A stretch of 64,000 nucleotides of DNA from Alterinioella nitratireducens (GCF_013155465.1 NZ_JABJVX010000010.1:1-64000), one strand, 5' to 3'. Positions 50,386 through 60,284 are shown, counted from the first letter of the stretch. Notes: generated by a model from the sequence alone, not told the origin. Translations and numbers: made by a program.

Positions 50386-51476
50386 TCTTGCATGTCTACC
50401 TGGCACGGCGGTTCCTGCGGTCCTTCGTGATCGTGCTGGCCGTGTTCATCGCGATCCTGCTGCCCATCGACCTGGCCGAACAGTTGCGCGCCATCGGCAC
50501 CCCCGATGCGGGCCTGCGCCAGGCGTTTCAACTGGCGCTTCTGAACCTGCCCGGTGCGCTCTACCGGATGCTGCCGCTTTTCATCATCCTGTCGACGCTG
50601 GTGCTGTTCCTGTCGCTCTCGCGCACTTCGGAACTGGTGGTGGTCCGGGCCTCGGGGCGCTCGGCGCTGAAATCGACCATCTCGCCGGTGCTGATGTCGA
50701 TCCTGATCGGGCTGATCGGCCTGTTGATCATCAACCCGCTGGTCGCCGCGACCGAGCGCCAATACGAGGTCACGATCCAGCAATTCCAAACCGGCGAGGA
50801 ACGCACGCTGTCGGTCTCGGGCGAGGGGCTCTGGCTCAGGCAGGGCAATGCGGCAGGACAGACCGTGATCCGGGCCGCACGCGCCAATGCCGATGGCACC
50901 GAGCTTTTTGCCGCCAGCTTCTTCGTCTATGACGAGGGCGGCCAGGCTTTGCGCCGGATCGACGCCGACCGCGCCGCGCTGGTCGATGGCGCGTGGCAGA
51001 TGGCGGGCGCCAAGATCTGGCCGCTGACCGTGGCCAACCCCGAGGCCGAGGCCGTCACGCACGAGACCTATGCGCTGGCCTCGACCCTCACCCGCGACCA
51101 GATCCGCGACAGTTTCGGGCGCCCCTCGACGGTGCCGATCTACGAGCTGCCCCGCTTCATCGCGCAGCTGCGCGCCGCCGGCTTCGCGGCGCTGCAACAC
51201 CGGGTCTGGCTGATGACGGAACTGGCCAACCCGCTGATGCTGGCCGCCATGGTGCTGATCGCGGCCAGCTTCACCATGCGCCACACGCGGTTCGGCAAGA
51301 CCGGGATCATGGTCCTCTTCGCGCTGCTTCTGGGGTTCGGCATCTTCTTCTTGCGCAGCTTCGCGCAGGTCCTGGGCGAATCCGGCCAATTGCCCGTCGC
51401 GGTCGCGGCCTGGACGCCGCCGCTTGCCGCGATCCTCTTGTCGCTCGGCTTCCTGTTCCATACGGAGGACGGATGA
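50382..51476 (+). CDS. lptG: LPS export ABC transporter permease LptG
   Basis: A 364-aa permease, partner of LptF. It starts ILHVYLARRFLRSFVIVL. The coupling-helix region is SRTSELVVVRASGRSAL, and a periplasmic jellyroll spans about 130-260. The C-terminal helices include MRHTRFGKTGIMVLFALLLGFGIFF. It forms the bridge base with LptF and LptC. Its ATG overlaps the lptF stop, and its stop overlaps the lptD start, giving strict translational coupling and likely fixed stoichiometry. Confidence 0.94.
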   Translation: MILHVYLARRFLRSFVIVLAVFIAILLPIDLAEQLRAIGTPDAGLRQAFQLALLNLPGALYRMLPLFIILSTLVLFLSLSRTSELVVVRASGRSALKSTISPVLMSILIGLIGLLIINPLVAATERQYEVTIQQFQTGEERTLSVSGEGLWLRQGNAAGQTVIRAARANADGTELFAASFFVYDEGGQALRRIDADRAALVDGAWQMAGAKIWPLTVANPEAEAVTHETYALASTLTRDQIRDSFGRPSTVPIYELPRFIAQLRAAGFAALQHRVWLMTELANPLMLAAMVLIAASFTMRHTRFGKTGIMVLFALLLGFGIFFLRSFAQVLGESGQLPVAVAAWTPPLAAILLSLGFLFHTEDG

Positions 51477-53614
51477 TGCGCGTTCTCCGCCTGATTGCCG
51501 TGTACCTGGTGCTGGCCCTGCCCGCCGCCGCGCAACAACAATTGCCCGCGACGCTGATCGCCGATGACATCCGTTTCGCGCGGCTGAACAACAGCGTCGT
51601 GGCGGCGGGCAATGTCGAGGTCCTGTACCGGGGCACCCGGCTTCAGGCCGCCGCCATCCGCTATGACGGCACCGACGACCTGATCACGGTCGAGGGGCCG
51701 ATCACCCTGACCGAGGCCGATGGCAGCACCATCATCCTGGCCGATTTCGCCGAGCTGTCGCGCGATCTGCAGCAGGGCGTGCTGCAATCGGCCCGCCTGG
51801 TGCTGGACCGGCAATTGCAGATCGCCGCGACCCAGATCAACCGCGTCGATGGCCGCTACACGCAGCTTTACCAGACCATCGCATCGTCCTGCCAGGTCTG
51901 CGCGGCCAACCCTGTGCCGCTATGGGAGATCCGCGCGCGGCGCATCGTGCATGACACCGAGGAACGCCAGCTCTATTTCGAGGAGGCGCAGTTCCGCGCC
52001 GCCGGCATCCCCATCATGTATCTGCCGCGCCTGCGCCTGCCCGATCCCACGCTGGAGCGCAGCACGGGGTTCCTGACGCCGCAGATCCGCGCCAACAACC
52101 AGATCGGCACCGGCATCCGGGTGCCCTATTTCATCACGCTCGGCGATCATGCCGATGTAACGGTGACGCCTTATGTCACCTTTGGTGAAAGCCAGACGCT
52201 TGAGATGCGCTATCGCCAGGCCTTCCGCAACGGGTTCGTGGAACTGAACGGCGCGATGTCCTGGGACGAATTGAACGAGGAAACCCCGCGCTCCTACCTC
52301 TTTGCCACCGGCTGGTTCGACCTGCCGCGCGATTTCCTGCTGACCTTTGACTATCAGACCGTGTCCGACCCGGCCTATCTTCTGACCTATGATTATTCGG
52401 ACGAGGACCGGCTGAACAGCCATATCACCGTGGCCCGCGCCCGGCGCGACGAGTATATCGAAGCCTCTGTCACCCGGTTCCGGTCGCTGCGCGACGCGGA
52501 TAACAACTTCACCCTGCCGACACTGATGACGGATGCCGAGATCATCCGCCGCTACGCGCCCGATTACATTGGCGGCATTGCCACACTTGGCCTGTCGACC
52601 CATAGCCACCAGCGCCGGTCCGACTCCGACCTCCCTGAGCCTTCACCCGACTTGGGGCGCGACGTGACGCGGCTTAGCCTGGAGGCGAACTGGCGGCGTG
52701 ACTGGGTGCTACCTGCGGGCGTGCTCGCCGCGGTGGAACTAGGCTGGATCGGGGATATCTACGATATTCGACAAGACAATCGGTTTGACGGTCCCGTCAC
52801 CCGCACCACGCCCTTTGTCGCGGCAGAGCTGCGCTGGCCGCTGGTGCGTGCCAATCCAAACGGTGTGTCGCATCTGATCGAGCCGGTGCTGCAATATGTC
52901 TGGTCGCCCGACGACACTCCACTGATCCCGAACGAGGATAGCGGCGTGGTGGAGTTCGACGAGGGCAACCTCTTCTCGCTCAACCGCTTTCCGGGCGCGG
53001 ACGGGCACGAGATCGGCCAGCGGCTGGCCTTCGGCCTGACCTATACCCGCGACGATCCGCTTGGCTGGAACCTCGGCGTTACCGTGGGCCGGGTCTGGCG
53101 CGACGACAACTACCGGCAGTTCACGCAAGGCTCGGGCCTGGATGGTCGGCGGTCGGACTGGCTGGTCTCGGCCTCAGTCGAGATGGGCCAGAGCTTCCTA
53201 TTGATGAACCGGGCCATCTTCAGCGATGAATTCAACGTCACCTCGAACGAGTTTTCGCTCGGCTGGCAGGGGGCGCAATTCGAAGTGGCCTCCTCGCTGA
53301 CCTGGTTGCAGGCCGATGACGATGAGAGTCGTCCGCAGGACAGCGCTGAATGGGCCTTTGACGCGGCCTATGAATTCGACAGCCCCTGGGGCGCCTCCGT
53401 CGATTGGCGCTACGATTTCGAGGCCAATGAACCCACCCGCGCGGGCCTTGCCGTGACCTATGCCACCGAATGCGTCGATGTGGAGTTTTCGCTCTCGCGT
53501 CGGTTCACAACCTCCGCTACGTTGGCCCCGGCAACGGATTTCGGCCTGACCGTGGCACTGAACGGGTTCGGGGCCTCCCGCGACGGGCGCCAATATGCCC
53601 GCAGCTGCCAATGA
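51473..53614 (+). CDS. lptD: LPS-assembly outer-membrane protein LptD
   Basis: A 713-aa outer-membrane beta-barrel that inserts lipopolysaccharide into the outer leaflet. The signal peptide is about 1-22 (ending PAAAQQ). The N-terminal LptA/OstA-like jellyroll (about 25-130) shows AAGNVEVLYRGTRLQAAAIRYDG in part. The barrel domain follows, with many alternating aromatic strands. Two Cys in SSCQVCAAN near residue 142 and one Cys in the C-terminal part (ATECVDVEFS) could form the maturation disulfides. The start is ATG 51473 or 51476. Its stop overlaps a potential surA start. Confidence 0.94.
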   Translation: MMRVLRLIAVYLVLALPAAAQQQLPATLIADDIRFARLNNSVVAAGNVEVLYRGTRLQAAAIRYDGTDDLITVEGPITLTEADGSTIILADFAELSRDLQQGVLQSARLVLDRQLQIAATQINRVDGRYTQLYQTIASSCQVCAANPVPLWEIRARRIVHDTEERQLYFEEAQFRAAGIPIMYLPRLRLPDPTLERSTGFLTPQIRANNQIGTGIRVPYFITLGDHADVTVTPYVTFGESQTLEMRYRQAFRNGFVELNGAMSWDELNEETPRSYLFATGWFDLPRDFLLTFDYQTVSDPAYLLTYDYSDEDRLNSHITVARARRDEYIEASVTRFRSLRDADNNFTLPTLMTDAEIIRRYAPDYIGGIATLGLSTHSHQRRSDSDLPEPSPDLGRDVTRLSLEANWRRDWVLPAGVLAAVELGWIGDIYDIRQDNRFDGPVTRTTPFVAAELRWPLVRANPNGVSHLIEPVLQYVWSPDDTPLIPNEDSGVVEFDEGNLFSLNRFPGADGHEIGQRLAFGLTYTRDDPLGWNLGVTVGRVWRDDNYRQFTQGSGLDGRRSDWLVSASVEMGQSFLLMNRAIFSDEFNVTSNEFSLGWQGAQFEVASSLTWLQADDDESRPQDSAEWAFDAAYEFDSPWGASVDWRYDFEANEPTRAGLAVTYATECVDVEFSLSRRFTTSATLAPATDFGLTVALNGFGASRDGRQYARSCQ

Positions 53615-53655
53615 TGAGCCGCGCCAAGACAGGAATGAACGGAATTTTGACACCC

Positions 53656-54885
53656 ATGACCATCCGCGCATCGCTGACCAAACGCCTATCCCGCCTCTTC
53701 GGCCTTGCCGCCCTGACCTGCGCCTTGAGCCTTCCGGCCACCGCGCAGCAAAGCCCGTTCGCGGCGGCGGTGACGGTGAACGGACGGGCCGTCACCTATT
53801 ACGAGATCGACCAGCGCGTCGCCTTCATGCAGCTTCTGAACGCGCCGGGCAACCTGCCGGAACGCGCCCGCGAGGCCCTGATCGACGAGCGGCTGCAACG
53901 CCAGGTCGGCGACCGGCTTGGCCTGACCGCGACACCCGACCAGATCGCCGACGGCATGGAGGAGTTCGCCGCCCGTGCCGACATGGATACCGAAGCGTTT
54001 ATCCGGGCGCTGGCCGATGAAGGCATCTCGGCGCAGACCTTCCGCGATTTCGTCGCCGCCGGACAGACCTGGCGCAACGTGGTGCGCGACCGCTTCGGCG
54101 GGCGGATCACGATCACCGAGGATGAGATCGACCGCGCCCTGACGCTTGCCACCAGCCCCGATGGCGCGCAGATCAACTTTGCCGAACTGGTCATTCCGGT
54201 GACGCCGCAGACCGCCGAGGAGGTGCGCCTGCGCATCACGCAATTGTCGGAAACGCTCGACGGCTCGATCGGCGGCTTCTCGGCGGCGGCGCGGGAGTTT
54301 TCCGCGGCGGGCTCGGCGCGCAATGGCGGCGGCATCGGCTGGCGGCCCCTGTCGGCCATCCCGCCACAATTGCGCACCATCCTTCTGCCCCTGCCCATCG
54401 GCGGCGTGACCGAGCCGGTGCCGCTCGGCAACGCGGTCGCCATCTTCCAGCTTCGCGGGCTGGAGGAGAGCGATTTCGTCACCCCCGACATCACCGCCGT
54501 GACCTATGCCGAGGTCCTGATCCCCGGCGGGCAGGCCGCGCAAGCCGAGGCAGCGGCCCTGCGCGACGAGCTGGACACCTGCAACGACCTCTACGGCGTG
54601 CGCCCCGGCGGCTTTACCCTGAACGAGGATGTGCCGGTCGGCCAGGTGCCGGGCGATATCGCGGTCGAACTGGCGCGGCTGGATGCGAACGAGGTTTCCA
54701 CCTCGCTGACCCGCGCGGGCGGCACGCAGCTGCTGTTCGTGATGCTGTGCAGCCGGGCCACGGAACTGCCCGAAGGCGGGCGCGACCAGGTGCGCGAGCA
54801 ACTGTTCCAGCAGCGCATCGGGGGCTATGCCAATGGCTACCTCGCCGAATTGCGCGCCGACGCCATCATCGACGAGACCCCATGA
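53656..54885 (+). CDS. surA: SurA-like periplasmic chaperone/peptidyl-prolyl isomerase
   Basis: A 409-aa exported chaperone helping outer-membrane proteins such as LptD fold. The signal peptide is about 1-30 (ending ATAQQ). The N-terminal SurA helical domain (about 35-150) has AAAVTVNGRAVTYYEIDQRV. One parvulin-like PPIase domain (about 170-290) has INFAELVIPV and ARNGGGIGWRPLSAIP. A second, degenerate half follows. The ATG at 53656 directly precedes the signal peptide. An ATG at 53611 overlaps the lptD stop (ATGA) and would add 15 residues; coupling argues for it. Operon order with lptD and pdxA is conserved. Confidence 0.9.
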   Translation: MTIRASLTKRLSRLFGLAALTCALSLPATAQQSPFAAAVTVNGRAVTYYEIDQRVAFMQLLNAPGNLPERAREALIDERLQRQVGDRLGLTATPDQIADGMEEFAARADMDTEAFIRALADEGISAQTFRDFVAAGQTWRNVVRDRFGGRITITEDEIDRALTLATSPDGAQINFAELVIPVTPQTAEEVRLRITQLSETLDGSIGGFSAAAREFSAAGSARNGGGIGWRPLSAIPPQLRTILLPLPIGGVTEPVPLGNAVAIFQLRGLEESDFVTPDITAVTYAEVLIPGGQAAQAEAAALRDELDTCNDLYGVRPGGFTLNEDVPVGQVPGDIAVELARLDANEVSTSLTRAGGTQLLFVMLCSRATELPEGGRDQVREQLFQQRIGGYANGYLAELRADAIIDETP

Positions 54886-55868
54886 CCCCCGCCCCCATCG
54901 CCGTCTCCTGCGGTGAACCGGCGGGCGTCGCCCCCGAGATCATCGTCGGCGCGCGGGCGGCACTTGGCGGCGAATTGCCGTTCTTCGTGATCGGCGATCC
55001 GCGCCATTTCGCAGGGCTCGGGCTGGGATTGGCGGAGCTTTCCGATCCCTCCGAGGCCGCGCGCGTTGCCCCCGGCACCCTGCCCGTCCTGGCGCATCGT
55101 TTCGCGGGCGCGCGGGTGGCGGGCCAGCCCGACCCGGCCAATGCGCAGGGCGTCATCGACGTGATCGCGCGCGGGGTGGAGTTGGTGCGCAGCGGCGCCG
55201 CCTCGGCGCTCTGCACCGCGCCCATACACAAGAAGGCGCTGAAGGACGGGGCGGGATTTGCCTATCCCGGCCATACGGAATACCTGGCCGCGCTGGCGGG
55301 GGTGGAGCGCGTGGTGATGATGCTGGCCTGCGAGGGCTTGCGCGTGGTGCCGGTGACGATCCATATCGGCCTGGCCGAGGTGCCCGCCGCGCTGACGCCG
55401 GATCTGCTGGCCGACACGATCCGCATCACCCATGCCGCCCTGATCCGCGATTTCGGCCTGAGCGCGCCGCGCCTTGCCGTGGCGGGGCTGAACCCCCATG
55501 CCGGCGAAGGCGGCACGATGGGGCGCGAGGAGATCACGGTGATCGCGCCGGTGCTGGAGGCGTTGCGCGCCGAGGGGCTGGACATCACCGGCCCGCAATC
55601 GGCCGATACCATGTTCCACGCGGGCGCGCGGGCGGGCTATGACGCGGCGATTGCCATGTATCACGACCAGGCGCTGATCCCCGTAAAGACGGTGGATTTC
55701 GCGGGCGGGGTCAACGTGACGCTCGGCCTGCCCTTCATCCGCACCTCGCCCGATCACGGCACGGCCTTCGACATCGCGGGGCAAGGCCGCGCCGATGCGA
55801 CCAGCATGATCGCGGCGCTGCGCATGGCGGCGGCAATGGGGGCAAGACGGTTCGGAGGCGCGCGATGA
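54882..55868 (+). CDS. pdxA: 4-hydroxythreonine-4-phosphate dehydrogenase
   Basis: A 328-aa NAD- and metal-dependent enzyme of pyridoxal-phosphate synthesis. It oxidises 4-phosphohydroxy-L-threonine. Motifs are SCGEPAGVAPEI at the N-terminus, TAPIHKKAL, AYPGHTEYLA (metal His), GLNPHAGEGG (His) and YHDQALIPVK (His). These supply the expected metal ligands. The ATG overlaps the surA stop (ATGA). The surA-pdxA-rsmA order is the classic proteobacterial arrangement. Confidence 0.96.
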   Translation: MTPAPIAVSCGEPAGVAPEIIVGARAALGGELPFFVIGDPRHFAGLGLGLAELSDPSEAARVAPGTLPVLAHRFAGARVAGQPDPANAQGVIDVIARGVELVRSGAASALCTAPIHKKALKDGAGFAYPGHTEYLAALAGVERVVMMLACEGLRVVPVTIHIGLAEVPAALTPDLLADTIRITHAALIRDFGLSAPRLAVAGLNPHAGEGGTMGREEITVIAPVLEALRAEGLDITGPQSADTMFHAGARAGYDAAIAMYHDQALIPVKTVDFAGGVNVTLGLPFIRTSPDHGTAFDIAGQGRADATSMIAALRMAAAMGARRFGGAR

Positions 55869-55875
55869 GGGACGT

Positions 55876-55937
55876 TGCAGGGGGCGCTGCCCCCGTCGCC
55901 TTGCGGCGACTCCCCCGGGATATTTGCGGAACAAAGA
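55876..55937 (+). repeat. Dispersed intergenic hairpin-tail repeat, copy 4
   Basis: GGGGGC-GCT-GCCCCC and GTCGCC-TTGC-GGCGAC hairpins, then CTCCCCCGGGATATTTGCG and GAACAAAGAAG. It lies between pdxA and rsmA on their strand, interrupting an operon that is contiguous in many bacteria. Confidence 0.75.
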
Positions 55938-55979
55938 AGCGGGCGGCGGCGCGCGTTAACCTTAACGGCGGGTTACGCC

Positions 55980-56822
55980 ATGGCCACGATTGACGGCTTG
56001 CCCCCGCTGCGCGAGGTGATTGCGGCGCATGGGCTTTCGGCGCGCAAATCGCTCGGACAGAATTTCCTGCTGGATCTGAACCTGACGGCCCGGATCGCGC
56101 GCGCGGCGGGGGACCTGACAGGGGCGGATGTTCTGGAGGTGGGCCCCGGCCCCGGTGGACTCACGCGTGGCCTGCTGGCCGAGGGCGCGCGCCGGGTCGT
56201 GGCGGTGGAAAAGGATGCCCGCTGCATGGCCCCGCTGGCCGAGATCGCGGCGGCCTATCCCGGTCGGCTGAAGGTTCTGAATGCCGACGCGCTGGAGCTC
56301 GACTGGGCCGCGCATCTGACGCCGCCGGTCAAGATCGCGGCGAACCTGCCTTACAACGTGGGCACGGAATTGCTGGTGCGCTGGCTGACGCCGCCCGACT
56401 GGCCGCCGCTGTGGCAAAGCCTGACGCTGATGTTCCAGCGCGAGGTGGCCGACCGGATCGTGGCCGGGCCGGGATCGAAGACCTATGGGCGGCTGGCGGT
56501 GCTGGCGCAGTGGCGCGCGACCGCGAAGATCGTGCTGACCCTGCCGCCCGAGGCCTTCACGCCGCCGCCCAAGATCCATTCCGCCGTAGTGCATCTGGAA
56601 GCCCTGCCCGAGCCCCGATTCGAAGCCGACCCGAAGGTGCTGAACCGCGTTGTCGCGGCGGGCTTCAACCAGCGCCGCAAGATGCTGCGCGCGGCGCTGA
56701 AGGGCGTGACCCCCGATATCGAGGATCGGATCGTCGCGGCGGGCTTGAAACCGACCGACCGGGCCGAACAGGTCCCGGTCGAGGGGTTTTGCGCGCTGGC
56801 CCGTGAAGTGGCGAAGGCCTAG
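55980..56822 (+). CDS. rsmA: 16S rRNA (adenine1518/1519-N6,N6)-dimethyltransferase
   Basis: A 280-aa SAM-dependent enzyme (KsgA) that dimethylates two adenosines near the 3' end of 16S rRNA late in 30S assembly. The SAM motif is [16 protein letters not shown]. Acidic motif II is VAVEKD, and the catalytic NLPYN lies near residue 120. [14 protein letters not shown] marks the C-terminal helical domain. The start at 55980 ([10 protein letters not shown]) follows an AT-rich GTTAACCTTAACG stretch that may be its promoter, since a repeat separates it from pdxA. Confidence 0.96.
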   Translation: MATIDGLPPLREVIAAHGLSARKSLGQNFLLDLNLTARIARAAGDLTGADVLEVGPGPGGLTRGLLAEGARRVVAVEKDARCMAPLAEIAAAYPGRLKVLNADALELDWAAHLTPPVKIAANLPYNVGTELLVRWLTPPDWPPLWQSLTLMFQREVADRIVAGPGSKTYGRLAVLAQWRATAKIVLTLPPEAFTPPPKIHSAVVHLEALPEPRFEADPKVLNRVVAAGFNQRRKMLRAALKGVTPDIEDRIVAAGLKPTDRAEQVPVEGFCALAREVAKA

Positions 56823-56825
56823 ATC

Positions 56826-56915
56826 GTTTCAGGGTCACATTGCATCGGTTTTCTCTGTCTCGCCCCAACCGGGGCGAACGCGAAAACCGATCCACTGTTT
56901 CAATGAAACCCTGAC
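56826..56915. terminator. Nested inverted repeats between rsmA and DUF4167 gene
   Basis: ATCGGTTTTC (56844-56853) pairs perfectly with GAAAACCGAT (56882-56891). Inside it CGCCCC-AACC-GGGGCG (56861-56876) forms a second hairpin. Outside it TCAGGGT (56829-56835) pairs with ACCCTGA (56908-56914). The structure fills the gap between two convergent genes and probably ends both transcripts. Confidence 0.6.
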
Positions 56916-56924
56916 ACGCTCGGA

Positions 56925-57548
56925 CTATTCCGCCGCCTGCGGGCCACCTTGGTTCGAGGCATCGCCGCCATCATTGCCGCTGTCGGAAGTGCCCTCATCG
57001 GAGGTCTTCTTGGCCGGCTTGCGGGTGCGGGCGCGTTTCGGCTTGGGCGCGTTTTCCGGCGTGTCCACCAGGCCCGAGGGGCTGTCGCTGCCGGTGTCGA
57101 TGACGGAATCGAAGGATTTGTCCTGATCCTGGCCGCCGCCTTGCTGATCGCCGCCCTGCCGGGAGGTGTTGGCCTCGGGCCGGTCGTCATTGCCGCCGCC
57201 CTGGTTGCCGCCGTCCTGGCCATTGTCGTCGTCGCGCTGCTGGCGGCGGGCCTGTGCCTGCGCCTGCTGCGCCTCCTGCTCGGCGCGCTTGGCGTCCTGT
57301 TCGCGCTGCGCCTCGCCCAACATCCGCGTATAATGCTCGGCATGCTGCTGGAAGTTCTCGGCCGCGACCCGATCGTTCGACAATTGCGCGTCGCGGGTCA
57401 GCTGGTTGTACTTGTCGATGATCTGCTGCGGCGTGCCGCGCACCTTGCCTTCGGGGCCGGAACTGTCGAATACCCGATTGACGATATTGCCCATCGGCGA
57501 GCGGTTGCGGTTGCCCTTTGACCGCGAGCGGTTTTTAGATGATCTCAT
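56925..57548 (-). CDS. DUF4167 family protein
   Basis: A 207-aa protein with a basic N-terminus (MRSSKNRSRSKGNRNR). A conserved helical domain (about 20-85: NRVFDSSGPEGKVRGTP and AAENFQQHAEHYTRML) defines DUF4167, found almost only in alphaproteobacteria. The rest (about 85-207) is low-complexity: Gln/Ala-rich helix, then Gly/Asp/Gln-rich and Pro/Lys-rich segments, likely disordered. The basic N-terminus suggests nucleic-acid binding, but function is unknown. The gene is often next to prmC-prfA, as here. Confidence 0.9.
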   Translation of the reverse strand: MRSSKNRSRSKGNRNRSPMGNIVNRVFDSSGPEGKVRGTPQQIIDKYNQLTRDAQLSNDRVAAENFQQHAEHYTRMLGEAQREQDAKRAEQEAQQAQAQARRQQRDDDNGQDGGNQGGGNDDRPEANTSRQGGDQQGGGQDQDKSFDSVIDTGSDSPSGLVDTPENAPKPKRARTRKPAKKTSDEGTSDSGNDGGDASNQGGPQAAE

Positions 57549-57844
57549 GGGTCTCGTATCTTTTCCAGTTAACCTGGGATAAAGTTCATTTCACGGGCGT
57601 GACGAAAACCTGTCGACGCGATCGCGAAACCATGTGGTCTGCGGTGTCCCCGGCGGTGTTCCCTGGCATGGTCTGACTGATCAGTTGGGGGTGACCGCGG
57701 GGGGCCGGAGATCAACCCCTCGCCACGACCGCATGGCGTCTTGTAATCACGCAACCTGCGGTGAAACAAGGCCAAACTGCGCGGATCGCGGCCAATTCGG
57801 TGCATTTTGGCCGAAAACCGTGGCAGGAATGCCCTTTGCGCGGG
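57549..57844. other. Intergenic region between prmC and DUF4167 gene
   Basis: 296 bp with no gene. It must hold the DUF4167 promoter and the end of the prfA-prmC transcript. AACTGG and TTAACC occur close to the DUF4167 start. No strong hairpin was noticed. Confidence 0.35.
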
Positions 57845-58681
57845 TCACCGCCCAGGATTGCGGGCAATCACGACACGGTCTCTGCCATCCAGATCGGGAC
57901 GGATCTCGGGGGTTTCAAGCCCCGCATCGGTGAAGAGGCGCGCAACCTGGCGCCCTTGCGTCGGTCCGATCTCGACCATGAGCGTGCCGCCGGGGGCCAA
58001 GTGCCGTGTCGCCCCCGCCGCGATCCGGCGATAGGCGGTCAGGCCATCAGCCCCGTCGGTCAGGGCCAGGTGCGGATCGTGATTGGCCACCTCGGGCGAG
58101 AGGCCCGCCATCTCCTGCGCCGCGATATAGGGCGGGTTGGAGACGATGAGAGGGAACGGGCCGGCGATCTCGGCGAACCAGTCCGATCGGGTCAGCGTCA
58201 GACGCTCGGCCACGCCATGGCGCGCGGCGTTTTCGGTGGCGGCCTCAAGGCAGGCGGGATCCAGATCGCTCGCTACCCCGCGCGCCTCGGGCCATTCCGC
58301 CAGCAAGGTGACGGCAAGGATACCGGTGCCGGTGCCAAGGTCCAGGAGGCGCGGCAGGGGGCCAACCTCCAGCGCCGCCGCGATCAGGGTTTCGGTTTCC
58401 GGGCGCGGGTCCAGCGTGGCGGGGCTGACGATGAATTCGCGGCCCCAGAACACACGCCGCGCGAGGATGCGCGCGACGGGTTCATGACGGGAACGCCGGT
58501 CCAGAAATTCCTGGAATCGCGCCATTTCACCTTCCGACACCACCCGGTCGGGCTCCAGCGACAGCCGCCCCGCGGGCAGGCCGACCGCCCCGGCCAGCAA
58601 GAGCCGCGCATCGCGCGCGCCCCCCTCTATCTCCGACAGCGTGCGCGCACCTTGCGCCAAAGCCGCGCGCAGGGTGGTCAT
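57845..58681 (-). CDS. prmC: Peptide chain release factor N5-glutamine methyltransferase
   Basis: A 278-aa SAM-dependent enzyme that methylates the Gln of the GGQ motif in release factors. The N-terminal helical domain (1-75) is followed by [20 protein letters not shown] and the SAM loop [16 protein letters not shown]. The catalytic NPPY is in [15 protein letters not shown] (near residue 188). Its start overlaps the prfA stop by 4 bp, so enzyme and substrate are made from one mRNA, as in most proteobacteria. Confidence 0.96.
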   Translation of the reverse strand: MTTLRAALAQGARTLSEIEGGARDARLLLAGAVGLPAGRLSLEPDRVVSEGEMARFQEFLDRRSRHEPVARILARRVFWGREFIVSPATLDPRPETETLIAAALEVGPLPRLLDLGTGTGILAVTLLAEWPEARGVASDLDPACLEAATENAARHGVAERLTLTRSDWFAEIAGPFPLIVSNPPYIAAQEMAGLSPEVANHDPHLALTDGADGLTAYRRIAAGATRHLAPGGTLMVEIGPTQGRQVARLFTDAGLETPEIRPDLDGRDRVVIARNPGR

Positions 58682-59730
58682 TGCATCTCGGCCAGCATCC
58701 GCGCCTGGTCGTCGGCAGTGAGCGCGTCGATGATCTCGTCCAGATCGCCCGCCATCACCTGGTCGAGCTTGTAGAGCGTCAGGTTGATACGGTGATCGGT
58801 CAGGCGGCCTTGCGGGAAATTATAGGTGCGGATGCGTTCCGAGCGGTCGCCCGATCCGACCTGGGATTTGCGGCTGGCGGCGCGTGCGTCATCCATCCGC
58901 TGGCGTTCGAGATCGAAGAGCCGCGCGCGCAGCACGTTCATCGCGATCTCGCGGTTGCGATGCTGCGATTTCTCGGACGACGTCACGACGATGCCCGACG
59001 GGATATGCGTGATCCGCACCGCCGAATCCGTGGTGTTCACATGCTGCCCCCCCGCCCCACTGGCGCGCATCGTGTCGATGCGGATATCGGTGGCGGGGAT
59101 GTCGATTTCGACCTCCTCGGCCTCGGGCAGCACGGCGACCGTGGCCGCCGAGGTGTGGATGCGACCGCCGGATTCGGTGGTCGGCACGCGCTGGACGCGA
59201 TGCACGCCGCTTTCGTATTTCAGCCGGGCGAAGACGTTCTCGCCGGTAATATGCCCAACCAGTTCCTTGATGCCGCCAAGCTCGGTCAGTTGTTCCTCGA
59301 TGATCTCGAAGCGCCACCCCCGCGCCTCGGCATAGCGTTGATACATGCGCAAGAGCTCGCCCGCAAAGAGCGCCGCCTCATCGCCGCCGGTGCCGGGGCG
59401 GATCTCGATCATGGCGGGGCGGGCGTCGGCCTCGTCACGCGGCAGGAGGGCGATCTGCAAGGCCTGTTCGGCCTTGGGCAGGGCCTTGCGCAGGCGGGGC
59501 AGTTCCTCCTCCGCCAGGGGGGCCATTTCGGGATCGTCCAGCAGCGCTTCGGTCTCGGCGATCTCGGCTTGCAGGTCGTCGAAGGCCGCGATCTGTTCGA
59601 CCACCGGCTTCAGCTCGGCATATTCGCGCGAGATGGCGGCGATTTCCTCTGCCCTGGGTCCGGCATTGAGCCGCGCTTCGAGATACTCGAAACGCTCGGT
59701 GATCTGGCGGAGGCGGTCGGCGGGCAGCAT
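58678..59730 (-). CDS. prfA: Peptide chain release factor 1
   Basis: A 350-aa class I release factor reading UAA and UAG. The helical N-terminal domain is followed by the domain-2 motif region. The codon-recognition element lies about 180-190, in the stretch [20 protein letters not shown], with PTTE at the PxT position typical of RF1 (PAT/PVT elsewhere). The catalytic GGQ is in [16 protein letters not shown]. The start at 59730 ([10 protein letters not shown]) matches the family; the long upstream frame is not coding. prmC follows with a 4-bp overlap. Confidence 0.96.
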   Translation of the reverse strand: MLPADRLRQITERFEYLEARLNAGPRAEEIAAISREYAELKPVVEQIAAFDDLQAEIAETEALLDDPEMAPLAEEELPRLRKALPKAEQALQIALLPRDEADARPAMIEIRPGTGGDEAALFAGELLRMYQRYAEARGWRFEIIEEQLTELGGIKELVGHITGENVFARLKYESGVHRVQRVPTTESGGRIHTSAATVAVLPEAEEVEIDIPATDIRIDTMRASGAGGQHVNTTDSAVRITHIPSGIVVTSSEKSQHRNREIAMNVLRARLFDLERQRMDDARAASRKSQVGSGDRSERIRTYNFPQGRLTDHRINLTLYKLDQVMAGDLDEIIDALTADDQARMLAEMQ

Positions 59731-59761
59731 CAGCGTGATGTGACGCGGGGGGGCCGCGCGG

Positions 59762-60229
59762 TCAAGGCCCCTCGGCCTCAAGGGCGGCGACGATACGCGC
59801 CACCCGCGCGCGGTTGGCGCCGAAGTCGGACTGGCCGAAGCGCGAGCGCGAGAAGATCGCGACACGGGTGCCGGAGCCCGCGGGCGTCAGCTTGATCGAG
59901 ACCGCATCGGGAAAGCGCATGAGGGGCGTCCGCGCGACATAGGTGGCGTGCCCTTGGGCCAGGTCGCCAGCGATGCGGGTTGTGTGCGGCAGGGACATCA
60001 CGATGCGATGCAGGGCGGCGGCGGTGTCCGAGGGGGAAAGGGGCGTGACATGGGCGGGCGCGTCGCCGTCCCGGTCGCGCAGGATGTAGGCATTGGGCGT
60101 GGAGGGGCGCGACGCGGTTTCGGGATCGACATGCCAGCGGGCCGGTTTCATCGGGGCCACGCGGATCATCAGCGCGAGACCTGCGACAAGGGCCAGGGCG
60201 ATGAGGAGGATCTGGAGGGAGAGGCGCAT
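59762..60229 (-). CDS. DUF1499 domain-containing protein
   Basis: A 155-aa protein with one N-terminal membrane helix or uncleaved signal (about 5-22: [16 protein letters not shown]) and a DUF1499 domain after residue 30, ending [22 protein letters not shown], whose [16 protein letters not shown] core is typical. It should face the periplasm. Function is unknown. It is 31 bp upstream of prfA on the same strand, so probably co-transcribed. GGAGGGAGAG precedes its ATG. Confidence 0.82.
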   Translation of the reverse strand: MRLSLQILLIALALVAGLALMIRVAPMKPARWHVDPETASRPSTPNAYILRDRDGDAPAHVTPLSPSDTAAALHRIVMSLPHTTRIAGDLAQGHATYVARTPLMRFPDAVSIKLTPAGSGTRVAIFSRSRFGQSDFGANRARVARIVAALEAEGP

Positions 60230-60284
60230 GTCAGAACCGGGGGGCTTGGGATTGGGGGTGTCGAATTGCTGCGCAATCCGATCC

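Noticed and set aside
55950-55972. CtrA-type binding site (GTTAACCTTAACG) upstream of rsmA
   Set aside because: Spacing between the TTAA halves is 2 bp, not the 7 bp of a full CtrA box, so it is treated only as a possible promoter element.
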